Positions 34,597 through 43,907 of a stretch of 64,000 nt of DNA are shown piece after piece. Every line of letters begins with the position of its first letter. The stretch's first letter is position 1. Below the pieces are notes generated by a model. It was not told the origin of the DNA and did not search any database. It saw nothing but the letters and a program-made list of their open reading frames with translations. Source of the stretch: Pseudomonas bananamidigenes (GTDB taxonomy: Bacteria > Pseudomonadota > Gammaproteobacteria > Pseudomonadales > Pseudomonadaceae); assembly GCF_001679645.1 (NCBI RefSeq), contig NZ_LRUN01000034.1, forward strand, positions 1 through 64,000, read 5' to 3'. A program made the translations under genes and the position numbers.

Positions 34597-35259
34597 TTAC
34601 AGCGTATGCAGGGCCTCGGCGGTGCCTGAGCCGACGAATTCGTTATAACCGGATACGATCACGTAGACCGCGAAATAGCAGAAGATCGCTGCAGATGCCA
34701 GGTAGGAATAGCGCAGCAGTTTGTCGCCCAGCAGCTTCCCGCCATGACTTGCGGCGAAGCACAGACCCGCCGACCACAACAGCCCGGCACACAGGAAGCC
34801 GCCGAGGAACAGCGCCGAGCTCAAGGGGCCGCCGCCACCGGAACGGGCGATCAAGGTGCCGCCCACTGCCGCGAACCAGAGGATGGCGCTCGGCGATGAC
34901 ATGGCAACAAAGATCCCCCGAAAGAACTCCTTGCGATGGGAGTTCTGGCCGACCTCCGCTGCCTGCGCCAGCTGCGCTTCATGATGGATGGCCGAATAGA
35001 TCATCTTCGCCGCGAAGTAGATCAACAGCGCCGAGCCACCGATCCACAGCACCCAGCGCACGGTTTCGTATTGCAGCAGAACGGTCATCCCGGCCAGGGC
35101 CAGCACTGCGTAGATCAGGTCACCGACGCAGGTCCCGAGACCCAGCGCGAAGCCCTGAAAATAGCCGCGCTGCATGGCCAGGGTGATCATCGCGATGTTG
35201 GCCACGCCGATGTCCAGGCACAGCGAAAGGCTCAGCAAGAAGCCGCTGGTGAATTCCAT
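34597..35259 (-). CDS. LysE family amino-acid exporter
   Basis: A 220-residue inner-membrane protein with about six helices. The family pattern is present: the N-terminal helix, GLGTCVGDLIYAVLALAGM, then FRGIFVAMSSPSAILWFAAVGG with the conserved SP-A motif. It should export an amino acid or a derivative. The start at 35259 has AAGGA about 9 nt upstream. It is divergent from alaC. A role in exporting alanine or a homologue is only a guess. Confidence 0.9.
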   Translation of the reverse strand: MEFTSGFLLSLSLCLDIGVANIAMITLAMQRGYFQGFALGLGTCVGDLIYAVLALAGMTVLLQYETVRWVLWIGGSALLIYFAAKMIYSAIHHEAQLAQAAEVGQNSHRKEFFRGIFVAMSSPSAILWFAAVGGTLIARSGGGGPLSSALFLGGFLCAGLLWSAGLCFAASHGGKLLGDKLLRYSYLASAAIFCYFAVYVIVSGYNEFVGSGTAEALHTL

Positions 35260-35398
35260 TGACCGTTTTCCTTGGGAAAAAATTGTTGTCGTGCACGCTG
35301 GACAGTCTGCCACTGCTGCCCTTATCTTCCGCCACAGGTCACCGCAGTGACCAGCGTCGCTCGGACGGTTCCGGGCGCTTACGTTATCCGAGGCAACA

Positions 35399-36616
35399 AT
35401 GGCTGAACAAGGTTCGCCGCGCCGCTTTGCGCGCATCGATCGACTCCCCCCTTACGTTTTCAACATCACTGCCGAGCTGAAGATGGCCGCCCGACGTCGT
35501 GGCGAAGACATCATCGACTTGAGCATGGGCAACCCCGACGGCGCCACGCCGCCGCACATCGTTGAAAAACTGGTGCAGGTTGCACAACGCGAAGATACCC
35601 ACGGCTACTCCACGTCCAAAGGCATTCCGCGCCTGCGCCGGGCGATTTCCAACTGGTACAGGGAACGCTACGAGGTCGATATCGACCCGGAAAGCGAAGC
35701 CATCGTCACTATCGGTTCCAAGGAAGGCCTGGCGCACCTGATGCTGGCGACCCTGGATCAGGGCGACACCGTGCTGGTGCCGAACCCGAGCTACCCGATT
35801 CACATCTACGGTGCCGTGATTGCCGGCGCCCAGGTGCGATCGGTGCCGCTGGTGCCGGGCGTGGACTTCTTCGACGAGCTGGAACGGGCGATTCGCGGCT
35901 CGATCCCGAAACCGAAGATGATGATCCTCGGCTTCCCGTCCAACCCGACCGCGCAGTGCGTGGAGCTGGATTTCTTCGAACGGGTGATCGCCCTCGCCAA
36001 ACAGTACGACGTGCTGGTGGTGCACGACCTGGCCTACGCCGACATCGTCTACGACGGCTGGAAGGCCCCGTCGATCATGCAGGTGTCGGGTGCGAAGGAC
36101 ATTGCGGTGGAGTTCTTCACCCTGTCCAAGAGCTACAACATGGCGGGCTGGCGCATTGGCTTCATGGTCGGTAACCCGGAGCTGGTCAGCGCCCTGGCGC
36201 GGATCAAGAGCTACCACGACTACGGCACCTTCACCCCGCTGCAGGTGGCCGCGATTGCGGCGCTGGAAGGCGATCAACAGTGCGTGCGCGACATCGCCGA
36301 ACAGTACCGTCAGCGCCGCAACGTGCTGGTAAAAGGCCTGCATGAACTGGGCTGGATGGTCGAGAACCCGAAAGCCTCGATGTACGTCTGGGCGAAGATT
36401 CCCGAGGCCTATGCGCACCTCGGTTCGCTGGAGTTCGCCAAGAAGCTGCTGGCCGAGGCCAAGGTCTGCGTCTCGCCGGGTGTCGGTTTTGGCGAGTACG
36501 GCGACGATCACGTGCGCTTCGCGCTGATCGAGAACCAGGACCGGATTCGTCAGGCGGTGCGCGGGATTCGCGGGATGTTCCGGGCCGATGGCCTGACACC
36601 GAAAACAAGCGGCTGA
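35399..36616 (+). CDS. alaC: Alanine transaminase AlaC
   Basis: A 405-residue class I PLP aminotransferase converting pyruvate and glutamate to alanine and 2-oxoglutarate. It has the PLP-lysine motif [13 protein letters not shown] near 245-257, the N-terminal [14 protein letters not shown], and [11 protein letters not shown] before the cofactor aspartate ([10 protein letters not shown]). Length and sequence match AlaC. It ends with a REP pair and a bidirectional terminator shared with gntP. Confidence 0.93.
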   Translation: MAEQGSPRRFARIDRLPPYVFNITAELKMAARRRGEDIIDLSMGNPDGATPPHIVEKLVQVAQREDTHGYSTSKGIPRLRRAISNWYRERYEVDIDPESEAIVTIGSKEGLAHLMLATLDQGDTVLVPNPSYPIHIYGAVIAGAQVRSVPLVPGVDFFDELERAIRGSIPKPKMMILGFPSNPTAQCVELDFFERVIALAKQYDVLVVHDLAYADIVYDGWKAPSIMQVSGAKDIAVEFFTLSKSYNMAGWRIGFMVGNPELVSALARIKSYHDYGTFTPLQVAAIAALEGDQQCVRDIAEQYRQRRNVLVKGLHELGWMVENPKASMYVWAKIPEAYAHLGSLEFAKKLLAEAKVCVSPGVGFGEYGDDHVRFALIENQDRIRQAVRGIRGMFRADGLTPKTSG

Positions 36617-36625
36617 CGCAAAACC

Positions 36626-36714
36626 TGTGGGAGCGAGCTTGCTCGCGATGAGGCCGTCACTGCAACAAAGATGTCGACTGGACCACCGCTATCGCGAGCA
36701 AGCTCGCTCCCACA
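36626..36714. repeat. REP palindrome pair
   Basis: GTGGGAGCGAGCTTGCTCGC (about 36628-36647) and GCGAGCAAGCTCGCTCCCAC (about 36693-36712) face each other around a 45-nt spacer, between two convergent genes. Confidence 0.88.
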
Positions 36715-36746
36715 AAGATTTGTGGATTCCGTGAAAAGTCATCACC

Positions 36747-36780
36747 CACAAAAAAACCGCATCGCTGCGGTTTTTTTGTG
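36747..36780. terminator. Bidirectional terminator between alaC and gntP
   Basis: A perfect 15-bp stem (36747-36761 with 36766-36780) contains ACCGCA/TGCGGT with A-rich and T-rich flanks, so it can end transcription from both sides. Confidence 0.92.
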
Positions 36781-36794
36781 TCTTGCGTTCGAGG

Positions 36795-38147
36795 TTAGAC
36801 GAACAGCGACAGCAACAGAATGAAACCCAGGCCCACTACCGACAGGATGGTTTCCATCGCTGTCCAGGTCTTGAAGGTCTCGGCCACGGTCATGTTGAAG
36901 TACTGCTTCACCAGCCAGAAACCGGCGTCGTTGACGTGGGACAGGATCAGCGAACCGGCACCGGTGGCCAGCACCAGCAGCTCACGGTTCACGCCCGGAA
37001 TCATCCCGACCACCGGCACCACAATGCCCGCGCCGGTGATGGTCGCCACGGTGGCCGAACCGGTCGCGATGCGGATCACCGCCGCCACCAGCCACGCCAG
37101 CAGGATCGGCGAGATCTGCGCGCTGACAGCCATGTGGCCGATCACGTCACCCACACCGCTGGTCACCAGCATCTGCTTGAAGCCACCGCCGGCACCGATG
37201 ATCAGGATGATCGCGGCGGTAGGCGCCAGGCTCGCATCCAGCCACTTGAGCATCTGTTGGGAACCGATGCCCTGCTTACGGCCGAAGGTGTACAGCGACA
37301 GCAACAGTGCCAGCAACAGTGCCGAGATCGGGTGACCGATCATGTCCATCCAGGTGCGGAAGAAATGACCGTCCGGCAGCGCCACGTCGGCGAAGGTTTT
37401 CAGCAGCATCAGGAACACCGGCAGCAGCACGGTGACCAGGGTGATGCCGAAGCTTGGCAGATTGGTCGAATCGGTTTCACGGGCCAGTTGATCGACCAGT
37501 TCCTGATTCGGCGTGCCCGGAATGTGTTTGGCGATGAACGTACCGAAGATCGGGCCAGCAATGATGGCAGTCGGCAGTGCGACGATCAGACCGTAGAGAA
37601 TGGTCTTGCCGATGTCGGCACCGAACACGCCGATGGCCAGCAGCGGGCCCGGGTGCGGCGGTACCAGACCGTGCACGGCGGACAGACCGGCGAGCAGCGG
37701 AATACCGATCTTGATGATCGATACGCCGGTGCGACGGGCGACGATGAACACCAGCGGAATCAACAGCACGAAGCCGATTTCGAAGAACAGCGGAATGCCC
37801 ACCAGGAAGGCGGCGAACATCATCGCCCATTGCACCTTGTCCTTGCCGAAGGCGCGGATCAGGGTCTGGGCGATCTGATCGGCACCGCCGGACTCGGCCA
37901 TCATCTTGCCGAGCATGGTGCCCAGCGCGAGGATGATGCCGACGAAACCGAGCACGCCACCGAAGCCGTCCTGGAACGCCTTGATGATGGTGCCGATCGG
38001 CATGCCGGACGTCAGGCCGAGGAACGCGGCGGCGATGGTCAGGGCAATGAAGGGATGGAGCTTGAATTTGGTGATCAGGACGATAAGCCCGATCACCGTG
38101 ACCACTGCATCGAGCAGCAGATAGGCGTCATGGGACATGCCAAACAT
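36795..38147 (-). CDS. gntP: Gluconate permease, GntP family
   Basis: A 450-residue inner-membrane transporter of the GntP/GntT family importing gluconate. About 12-14 helices are seen, with family motifs PFIALTIAAAFLGLTSGMPI, LVPPHPGPLLAIGVFGADIG and GSATVATITGAGI. The start at 38147 is preceded by a purine-rich site. It lies downstream of gntK in the same direction but 82 bp apart, with a candidate GntR operator in the gap, so it can be regulated separately. Confidence 0.95.
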   Translation of the reverse strand: MFGMSHDAYLLLDAVVTVIGLIVLITKFKLHPFIALTIAAAFLGLTSGMPIGTIIKAFQDGFGGVLGFVGIILALGTMLGKMMAESGGADQIAQTLIRAFGKDKVQWAMMFAAFLVGIPLFFEIGFVLLIPLVFIVARRTGVSIIKIGIPLLAGLSAVHGLVPPHPGPLLAIGVFGADIGKTILYGLIVALPTAIIAGPIFGTFIAKHIPGTPNQELVDQLARETDSTNLPSFGITLVTVLLPVFLMLLKTFADVALPDGHFFRTWMDMIGHPISALLLALLLSLYTFGRKQGIGSQQMLKWLDASLAPTAAIILIIGAGGGFKQMLVTSGVGDVIGHMAVSAQISPILLAWLVAAVIRIATGSATVATITGAGIVVPVVGMIPGVNRELLVLATGAGSLILSHVNDAGFWLVKQYFNMTVAETFKTWTAMETILSVVGLGFILLLSLFV

Positions 38148-38204
38148 TGGGGGTGTCTCCTGGTTTGTTGTTGTTATTAAAGCGGGTTAATCAGAAGCCG
38201 AAAG

Positions 38205-38216
38205 GACAGCGCTGTC
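38205..38216. promoter_or_regulatory. Candidate GntR operator, gntP side
   Basis: GACAGCGCTGTC is a perfect 12-bp palindrome, 57 bp upstream of the gntP start. It shares GACAGCGCT with the two other copies near gntK and gntR. The central CG and AGCGCT core fit a LacI-family site. Confidence 0.6.
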
Positions 38217-38229
38217 TTCACAATCACAC

Positions 38230-38763
38230 TCATACCGCCTGCTTCAGGCCATGGGCCTGCCACCAGACGTGAGCTTGTGAGGCCAGTTCTTCAACGCTGT
38301 GGATCGAAGCGTTCAGGGCCAGGGTCAACGGTTCGCCGACCGGCGATTCAAGCGTGGCGAACTGGCTTTCGATCAAGGTGGCCGGCATGAAGTGCCCCGG
38401 GCGATGGGACACGCGATCGGCGGCGACTTCAGGCGTCAATTCGAGGAACACGAAACCCAGGCCCGGCAAGGCACTGCGCAGACGTTCGCGGTAAATATGC
38501 TTGAGGGCCGAGCAGGTCAGCACCGGGCGCTCGCCCTTGGCGTCGACACGGCGCAGTTCGTCGCACAGGCTGTCGAGCCAGCCGGCACGGTCTTCGTCGT
38601 TCAGGGGAATCCCCGCGCTCATCTTTTCGATGTTCGCGGCCGGATGGAAAGTATCGCCTTCAATGGCAGTGGCGCCGCTCAATCGGCACAGGGCCTCGCT
38701 GACGCACGTCTTGCCGCAACCGGCAACGCCCATGATGACCAGGGCGGTGATGGGATGATTCAT
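38230..38763 (-). CDS. gntK: Gluconokinase
   Basis: Phosphorylates gluconate to 6-phosphogluconate, the entry point of the Entner-Doudoroff route. The 177-residue protein has the P-loop GVAGCGKTC (about 12-20) and the family segments EGDTFHPAANIEKMSAGIPL, CSALKHIYRERLR and HFMPATLIESQFATLE. It is in the cytosol. A candidate GntR operator lies just upstream (38782-38793), and gntP follows on the same strand. Confidence 0.95.
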   Translation of the reverse strand: MNHPITALVIMGVAGCGKTCVSEALCRLSGATAIEGDTFHPAANIEKMSAGIPLNDEDRAGWLDSLCDELRRVDAKGERPVLTCSALKHIYRERLRSALPGLGFVFLELTPEVAADRVSHRPGHFMPATLIESQFATLESPVGEPLTLALNASIHSVEELASQAHVWWQAHGLKQAV

Positions 38764-38781
38764 TTAACACCTCAGCGCGCA

Positions 38782-38793
38782 GACAGCGCTACC
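38782..38793. promoter_or_regulatory. Candidate GntR operator, gntK side
   Basis: GACAGCGCTACC, 19 bp upstream of the gntK start. In the opposite orientation it reads GGTAGCGCTGTC preceded by GCGAA, close to the AC-N-AAG-N-TAGCGCT site I recall for P. aeruginosa GntR. Confidence 0.6.
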
Positions 38794-38933
38794 TTCGCTA
38801 GCTATGACTCTAGTGCACAGGCAGAAGTTGCCGACGCCTTCTTGTCGTTTTTTTGGGTTGCAGCAGGTTTTGTCCCCACGCCAAAAAGCGAGGATCAGGC
38901 AGGACCTCGCTCACGCATTTGCAGCTGCATAAG

Positions 38934-38945
38934 GACAGCGCTACC
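38934..38945. promoter_or_regulatory. Candidate GntR operator, gntR side
   Basis: GACAGCGCTACC followed by TTAGT. The opposite strand reads ACTAAGGTAGCGCT, an exact match to AC-N-AAG-N-TAGCGCT. It lies 35 bp upstream of gntR and implies autorepression. Confidence 0.7.
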
Positions 38946-38979
38946 TTAGTGCCTTGATTTTTGTTTGGCAAGCCGCCCG

Positions 38980-40011
38980 ATGACCACCCCCAAAAACGAT
39001 AAAAACACCCGCACCACCGGCCGTCCCACCCTCAATGAAGTCGCCCGGCTGGCCGGCGTCAGTCCGATTACCGCCTCCCGCGCCCTGCGCGGGGTCAGCA
39101 CCGTCGCCACCGAACTGGTGGAGAAAGTCCAGAAGGCCGCGCTGGAGCTCAACTATGTGGTCAACCCTGCCGCCCGCGCCCTGGCTTCGGCCCAGAGCCA
39201 TTCGGTGGTAGTCCTGGTGCCTTCGCTGGCCAACCTGTTGTTCATCGATACGCTGGAAGCCATTCATCGGGTGCTCACGCCCAAAGGCTTCGAAGTGCTG
39301 ATCGGTAACTTCCACTACTCCCGGGATGAAGAAGAAAACCTGCTGCGCAACTACATGGCCTATCAGCCACGGGGCCTTCTGCTGACCGGCTTCGACCGCA
39401 CCGAAACCTCGCGTCGGATGATCGAGGCCAGCAACATTCCCTGCGTGTACATGATGGAACTGGACAGCGCCGCCGGGGTGAACTGCGTCGGCTTCTCCCA
39501 GCTCAGCGCCGGGGAAACCGCCGCCGAACATTTGCTGTCCCGGGGCCGCAAGCGTCTGGCCTACATCGGCGCGCAACTCGATCAGCGCACCCTGCTGCGC
39601 GGTGAAGGTTTCCGTAAAGCACTGCAGAAGGCCGGTCGCTACGACCCGGATCTGGAAGTGTTGACCCCGCGTTCTTCCTCCGTGGGCCTGGGCGGCGAGT
39701 TGTTCCTGCAACTGCTGGCGGCGCATCCGGACGTCGATGCCATCTTCTTCGGCAACGACGACCTGGCTCAGGGTGCCCTGCTCGAAGCGCTGCGCAACGG
39801 GATCAGGATCCCCGAGCAAGTGGCGATCCTCGGTTTCAACGACCTGCCGATGTCGGAGCACATGGTGCCGCGTCTGAGCAGCATCAACACCCCGCGTGAA
39901 GCCATCGGCCGGCGTGCGGCGGAGCAGATGCTGACGCTGATGGCCGGCAACAGCGTGGCGCGACCGGTGGAGGACATGGGCTTCGAACTGAAAATCCGCG
40001 AAAGCACCTGA
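38980..40011 (+). CDS. gntR: LacI-family gluconate repressor GntR
   Basis: A 343-residue regulator. The HTH is at the N-terminus (TLNEVARLAGVSPITASRAL, about 22-41), followed by the hinge and periplasmic-binding-like ligand domain (VVVLVPSLANLLFIDTLEAI and on). In pseudomonads GntR releases operators when it binds gluconate or 6-phosphogluconate. The ATG at 38980 (MTTPKNDK) is used; an earlier TTG is possible. It faces gntK/gntP, and matching operators are found at 38205, 38782 and 38934. Confidence 0.93.
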   Translation: MTTPKNDKNTRTTGRPTLNEVARLAGVSPITASRALRGVSTVATELVEKVQKAALELNYVVNPAARALASAQSHSVVVLVPSLANLLFIDTLEAIHRVLTPKGFEVLIGNFHYSRDEEENLLRNYMAYQPRGLLLTGFDRTETSRRMIEASNIPCVYMMELDSAAGVNCVGFSQLSAGETAAEHLLSRGRKRLAYIGAQLDQRTLLRGEGFRKALQKAGRYDPDLEVLTPRSSSVGLGGELFLQLLAAHPDVDAIFFGNDDLAQGALLEALRNGIRIPEQVAILGFNDLPMSEHMVPRLSSINTPREAIGRRAAEQMLTLMAGNSVARPVEDMGFELKIREST

Positions 40012-40023
40012 CCCCTGGGATCC

Positions 40024-40135
40024 CTGTGGGAGCGAGCTTGGTCCGGGCGGCGATCCGACGAAGGCGTCGTGTCAGCTGGCAGTTGCTTATCTGATCTACC
40101 GCTTTCGCGAGCAAGCTCGCTCCCACAAAGGGATC
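40024..40135. repeat. Degenerate REP pair
   Basis: A left unit TGTGGGAGCGAGCTTGGTCC (altered) and a right unit GCGAGCAAGCTCGCTCCCAC (about 40108-40127) stand between gntR and a convergent LysR gene. The left loop half is damaged. Confidence 0.75.
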
Positions 40136-40145
40136 TGCGCAACGT

Positions 40146-41027
40146 TCAATGACCTAGTAGGTCGACAAGCGCAAGCGCGCCCTTCTGCAACGGCTGGCTC
40201 TTGAGCCACACCGCGTGCACCGGCAGCACCAGGCCGTTTTCGATGTTGCGGAAATTCAGCCGTTTCAATCGCCCCGAGTCCAGCCACGGCTGCACCACCG
40301 ACAACGGAAAATTGCCCCAGCCCAGCCCCGCTTCCACCATTTCCAGTGCCGTTTCCAGGTTGTCGGTACGCCAGTGGGATTCGGCCACCAGCGGCCGGGT
40401 TTCGCTGATCGGCAGATCGCGACTGCCAACGACAATCTGCCGCACCTGCACCAGATCCTCGAGAAACAGATCCTGCCCCTGCAACAACGGACTGTCCGCC
40501 GCCAGCGTCGCGATCATCCGCTCGCTGCCGACAAACTGAAAGCGCTCCAGCACGTTCACGCTCAACCCGGCGAACGCCAGGCACACACTGACCCGACCGC
40601 TGTGGAGCATCGCCAGCACATCATCCTGCGGCGCGGTCAGCACTTCGATGTCGAGCAGCGGATGACGCTCGCTGATCTGCTTGATCGCCGCCAGCAACCG
40701 CCGACGATCGATATCCGTCGCCACGCCGATCGACAATTTGCTTTCCAGCCCCAACGACAACTGCACCGCGTGCACCTGCAACTGCTTGAGCTGATCGGCG
40801 ATCAGTCGCGCATGAGGCACCAGCGACAGCGCCATCGCTGTCGGTTGCGGTTCGCGGCTGCTGCGGTCGAACAACGCATAACCGAGTTCGGCCTCCAGAT
40901 TGCCGATGGCCATGCTCACCGCCGACGGCACTTTGCCCAAGGCCCTGGCCGCAGCGGAAAACGAACCACGCTCGATCACGGCGAGAAACAGCTCAATGCT
41001 TTCGCTGTTGAAATTCAATCCATGCAC
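40146..41027 (-). CDS. LysR family regulator of the PACE gene, copy 2
   Basis: A 293-residue regulator with HTH segments GSFSAAARALGKVPSAVSMA and LFDRSSREPQPT, and the effector domain LSIGVATDIDRRRLLAAIKQ. Close in sequence to the regulator at 28936-29790. It is divergent from the PACE gene at 41140 with a 112-bp gap, so the pair mirrors the one at 28410-29790 in the opposite orientation. Confidence 0.93.
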   Translation of the reverse strand: MHGLNFNSESIELFLAVIERGSFSAAARALGKVPSAVSMAIGNLEAELGYALFDRSSREPQPTAMALSLVPHARLIADQLKQLQVHAVQLSLGLESKLSIGVATDIDRRRLLAAIKQISERHPLLDIEVLTAPQDDVLAMLHSGRVSVCLAFAGLSVNVLERFQFVGSERMIATLAADSPLLQGQDLFLEDLVQVRQIVVGSRDLPISETRPLVAESHWRTDNLETALEMVEAGLGWGNFPLSVVQPWLDSGRLKRLNFRNIENGLVLPVHAVWLKSQPLQKGALALVDLLGH

Positions 41028-41139
41028 CTATCAATAAAACTGAAAGCTGATGACTTTTTCTGTCATCACCATTGAAGCTATCTTTCGTCGCCTTCGCCAG
41101 CCCGGCTGGCCACAAGTCGCAAGAAAGAGGCAATTCCCC

Positions 41140-41580
41140 ATGCAAGGCGTCAAACGCAAACTGGTCTATGTGTCGCTCTATGAAGTGATCGGCATGACCT
41201 TCTCGGCTCTCGGCCTGGCGCTGCTGTCCGGCACCTCCCCCGGCAGCACCGGCCCGCTGGCGGTGATCATCACCACCATCGCCGTGACCTGGAACTTCAT
41301 TTACACCTCGCTGTTCGAGCGTTGGGAAAGCCGTCAGACCTCGCGTACCCGCACAGTCAAACGCCGCATCGCCCACGCCGTCGGCTTTCAACTGACGCTG
41401 ATCGTATTTCTGATTCCGCTGATCGCGTGGTGGATGAACATCAGCCTGGTGCAGGCCTTTCTGCTGGATCTGGCGCTGATCGTGTTCATTCCTTGCTACA
41501 CCTTCGTCTTCAACTGGCTGTTCGATAAAGTGTTCGGCCTGCCGGCCTCGGCGCTACCGGATCCGGCACCCGCAGCATGA
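41140..41580 (+). CDS. PACE-type (AceI-like) efflux protein, copy 2
   Basis: A 146-residue protein with four helices and two bacterial transmembrane pair motifs (YEVIGMTFSALGLALLSG; GFQLTLIVFLIPLIAWWMNI). The conserved Glu in YEVIG corresponds to the family glutamate in the first pair; the second pair has Gln (FQLT) where copy 1 has Glu (FEGG). The start at 41140 has AGAGG 10 nt upstream. It is controlled, by arrangement, by the divergent LysR gene. Confidence 0.88.
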   Translation: MQGVKRKLVYVSLYEVIGMTFSALGLALLSGTSPGSTGPLAVIITTIAVTWNFIYTSLFERWESRQTSRTRTVKRRIAHAVGFQLTLIVFLIPLIAWWMNISLVQAFLLDLALIVFIPCYTFVFNWLFDKVFGLPASALPDPAPAA

Positions 41581-41705
41581 ATCGCTGATTGGTAAGCGGA
41601 TATTGCAAGAAATCGGCGGTTTTCCTGCTTGAGACGCCGATATAAGCAATCCCTGAGTTCCGATAGCAGGCTAAGCTTTTCCATCAATAAAAAATGGATC
41701 AGCCC

Positions 41706-43127
41706 ATGACAGCACACGCACCCGCCGCGCAATGCGACGGCACCGACCCGATACGCGCCGCCCGGATTTCCGCCCGCATCGACCGCCTGCCGGCAGTCGC
41801 CACGATCTGGCGGCTGGTGGCGCTGCTGTCGATCGGTGGTTTCTTCGAACTCTACGACCTGTTCCAGACTGCCTATATCAGCCCCGGCCTGATCCGCGAC
41901 GGCATTTTCGCCACCGGCAACCAGGGCGTGTTTGGTTTCTCCGATCAAGCGGCCTTCGCCTCGGCGACCTTCCTTGGCCTGTTTCTCGGCGCCAGCCTGC
42001 TGAGCCCGATGGCTGACCGTTTCGGGCGGCGGGCGATCTTCACCTTCGCGCTGGTCTGGTACACCGTGGCCACGGTGCTGATGGGCCTGCAGAGCTCGGC
42101 GCTAGGAATCATCTGCATGCGTTTTCTGGTGGGTATCGGCCTTGGCATCGAGCTGGTGACCATCGACGCCTACCTCTCGGAACTGGTCCCCAAACGCATG
42201 CGCAGTTCAGCGTTCGCCTTCGCGTTTTTCGTGCAGTTTCTGTCGGTACCGGCGGTGGCGCTGATGTCCTGGTGGCTGGTGCCGCAGGCGCCTTTCGGGG
42301 TGTCCGGCTGGCGTTGGGTCGTGTTGGCCAGCGCAGTGTTTGCGCTGTTTATCTGGTGGTTGCGCAAGCGCTTGCCAGAATCGCCGCGCTGGCTGGCCCA
42401 GCATGGACGCTTCGATGAGGCGAACCGGATTCTCGAGGGCATTGAGGCACGTTGCGAAAAAGATCACCGTCAGCCACTGGATGCGCCGGAAACCGTGGCC
42501 ATCGACGTCGAAGGCAAGGGCCGCTTCGCCGACATCTGGCAACCGCCTTATCGCCGCCGCGCACTGATGCTGATCGTCTTCCACATTTTCCAGGCCATCG
42601 GTTTCTTCGGCTTCGGCAACTGGTTGCCGGCGCTGCTGTCCGGCCAGGGTGTCAGCGTCACTCACAGCCTGATGTACGCGTTCATCATTACCCTTGCCTA
42701 CCCGCTCGGTCCGCTGCTGTTCGTCAAATTCGCCAACCGTTTCGAGAACAAATGGCAGATCGTCGGTTCGGCCCTGGGCGCCATGACTTTCGGCACCTTG
42801 TTCGCGTTGCAGACCAGCGCCTTCGGCCTGATCTTCTGCGGGGTGATGATCACATTTTGCAATGCCTGGCTGAGCTTCAGTTATCACTCGTATCAGAGCG
42901 AACTGTTCCCCACCAACATCCGCGCCCGGGCAGTGGGGTTCTGTTATTCGTTCAGTCGTTTGTCGACGGTGTTCAGCAGCCTGTTGATCGGTCTGTTCCT
43001 CGACCACTTCGGCACGCCGGGCGTGCTGGCGTTCATCGTCGCCAGCATGTTGATCGTGATGCTGACCATCGGTTATTTCGGCCCTCGCACCCGTAACCTG
43101 GCGCTGGAAAACATCGCCCATCGCTGA
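41706..43127 (+). CDS. Major facilitator superfamily transporter
   Basis: A 473-residue transporter with twelve predicted membrane helices. The MFS loop motif appears as DRFGRRAIF near 98-106. RFLVGIGLGIELVTIDAYLS and the RRALMLIVFHIFQAIGFFGF region are like the metabolite-proton symporter branch. The substrate is unknown. ATG candidates at 41694 and 41706 exist; the second has GGA 7 nt upstream and is used. It is a single gene with an open promoter region. Confidence 0.88.
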   Translation: MTAHAPAAQCDGTDPIRAARISARIDRLPAVATIWRLVALLSIGGFFELYDLFQTAYISPGLIRDGIFATGNQGVFGFSDQAAFASATFLGLFLGASLLSPMADRFGRRAIFTFALVWYTVATVLMGLQSSALGIICMRFLVGIGLGIELVTIDAYLSELVPKRMRSSAFAFAFFVQFLSVPAVALMSWWLVPQAPFGVSGWRWVVLASAVFALFIWWLRKRLPESPRWLAQHGRFDEANRILEGIEARCEKDHRQPLDAPETVAIDVEGKGRFADIWQPPYRRRALMLIVFHIFQAIGFFGFGNWLPALLSGQGVSVTHSLMYAFIITLAYPLGPLLFVKFANRFENKWQIVGSALGAMTFGTLFALQTSAFGLIFCGVMITFCNAWLSFSYHSYQSELFPTNIRARAVGFCYSFSRLSTVFSSLLIGLFLDHFGTPGVLAFIVASMLIVMLTIGYFGPRTRNLALENIAHR

Positions 43128-43279
43128 CGGACAACGGTCATCTTCTGCCGCCTTCCGGCAAGGGATGACCGCTTAGCCTGTCCACAACAAACACAAGCCA
43201 TTGAAATAAGAGGACTTATTGGGTGGGCACGGTATTTGCTGCCAAGGACTGACAGCCATTACCTACAGGTTCTTTCATC

Positions 43280-43846
43280 ATGTTGGTCAGTGCAAAACAA
43301 CAGCAAATCATTCACCTGCCCAAGCAGCTGAATGACGATGCAACTGCCACGGCAGCGGCCGGTCTGCAAGGCGGGCTCCACGGCGCAATGCTGCAAACCC
43401 TGCAAGCCCAGGCTCAAGCGCAAACTGCCGAAGCCTCTGCCAAAGTGCAGGATTCCGCGACCCGGCTCGCCACCCAGCAGGTCAACGAAGCCACACGCAT
43501 CAGCGACAACGTCGACGAGGCGTTCGCCAAGACCCGTGTTGCCCTGCAAACCTCCGATACTTCGACGACCAAGTCCTCCGGATCTTCGGCGCTGGACGAA
43601 TTCAAGGACTACATGAGCAAGTCGCCGGAACAGCGCCTGCGCGACAGCATCCTGAAGGAAATGGGTCTGACCGAAGATGACATCGCAGCGATGCCGCCGG
43701 AAAAACAACAGGCCATCAACAAAGAGATCGCCGACCGTCTGCAGGACAAGGTGAAACTGGCCGAAGCCGAGAAGCAGAACAAGCAGGACGCCAACTCGGT
43801 CAAGCTCAGCGACCAATCGGCCGACAAGTTCCTTGCTTCGCTCTGA
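43280..43846 (+). CDS. Hypothetical alpha-helical protein
   Basis: A 188-residue soluble protein rich in Ala, Gln and Lys, with no cysteine and no membrane segment. Residues about 35-90 are coiled coil-like (LQAQAQAQTAEASAKVQ), about 91-105 are a Ser/Thr linker, and about 105-150 contain the motif SPEQRLRDSILKEMGLTEDD, often seen in Pseudomonas proteins of unknown function. AGG precedes the ATG, and a strong terminator follows. The role is unknown. Confidence 0.7.
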   Translation: MLVSAKQQQIIHLPKQLNDDATATAAAGLQGGLHGAMLQTLQAQAQAQTAEASAKVQDSATRLATQQVNEATRISDNVDEAFAKTRVALQTSDTSTTKSSGSSALDEFKDYMSKSPEQRLRDSILKEMGLTEDDIAAMPPEKQQAINKEIADRLQDKVKLAEAEKQNKQDANSVKLSDQSADKFLASL

Positions 43847-43870
43847 AGCTGAAAAACGACGCAAAGAAAG

Positions 43871-43895
43871 AGGATCCCTGCGGGGATCCTTTTTT
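43871..43895 (+). terminator. Terminator of the 43280 gene
   Basis: AGGATCCC (43871-43878) pairs with GGGATCCT (43883-43890) over TGCG, followed by TTTTT. Confidence 0.92.
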
Positions 43896-43907
43896 ATCTC
43901 CAGGCCG

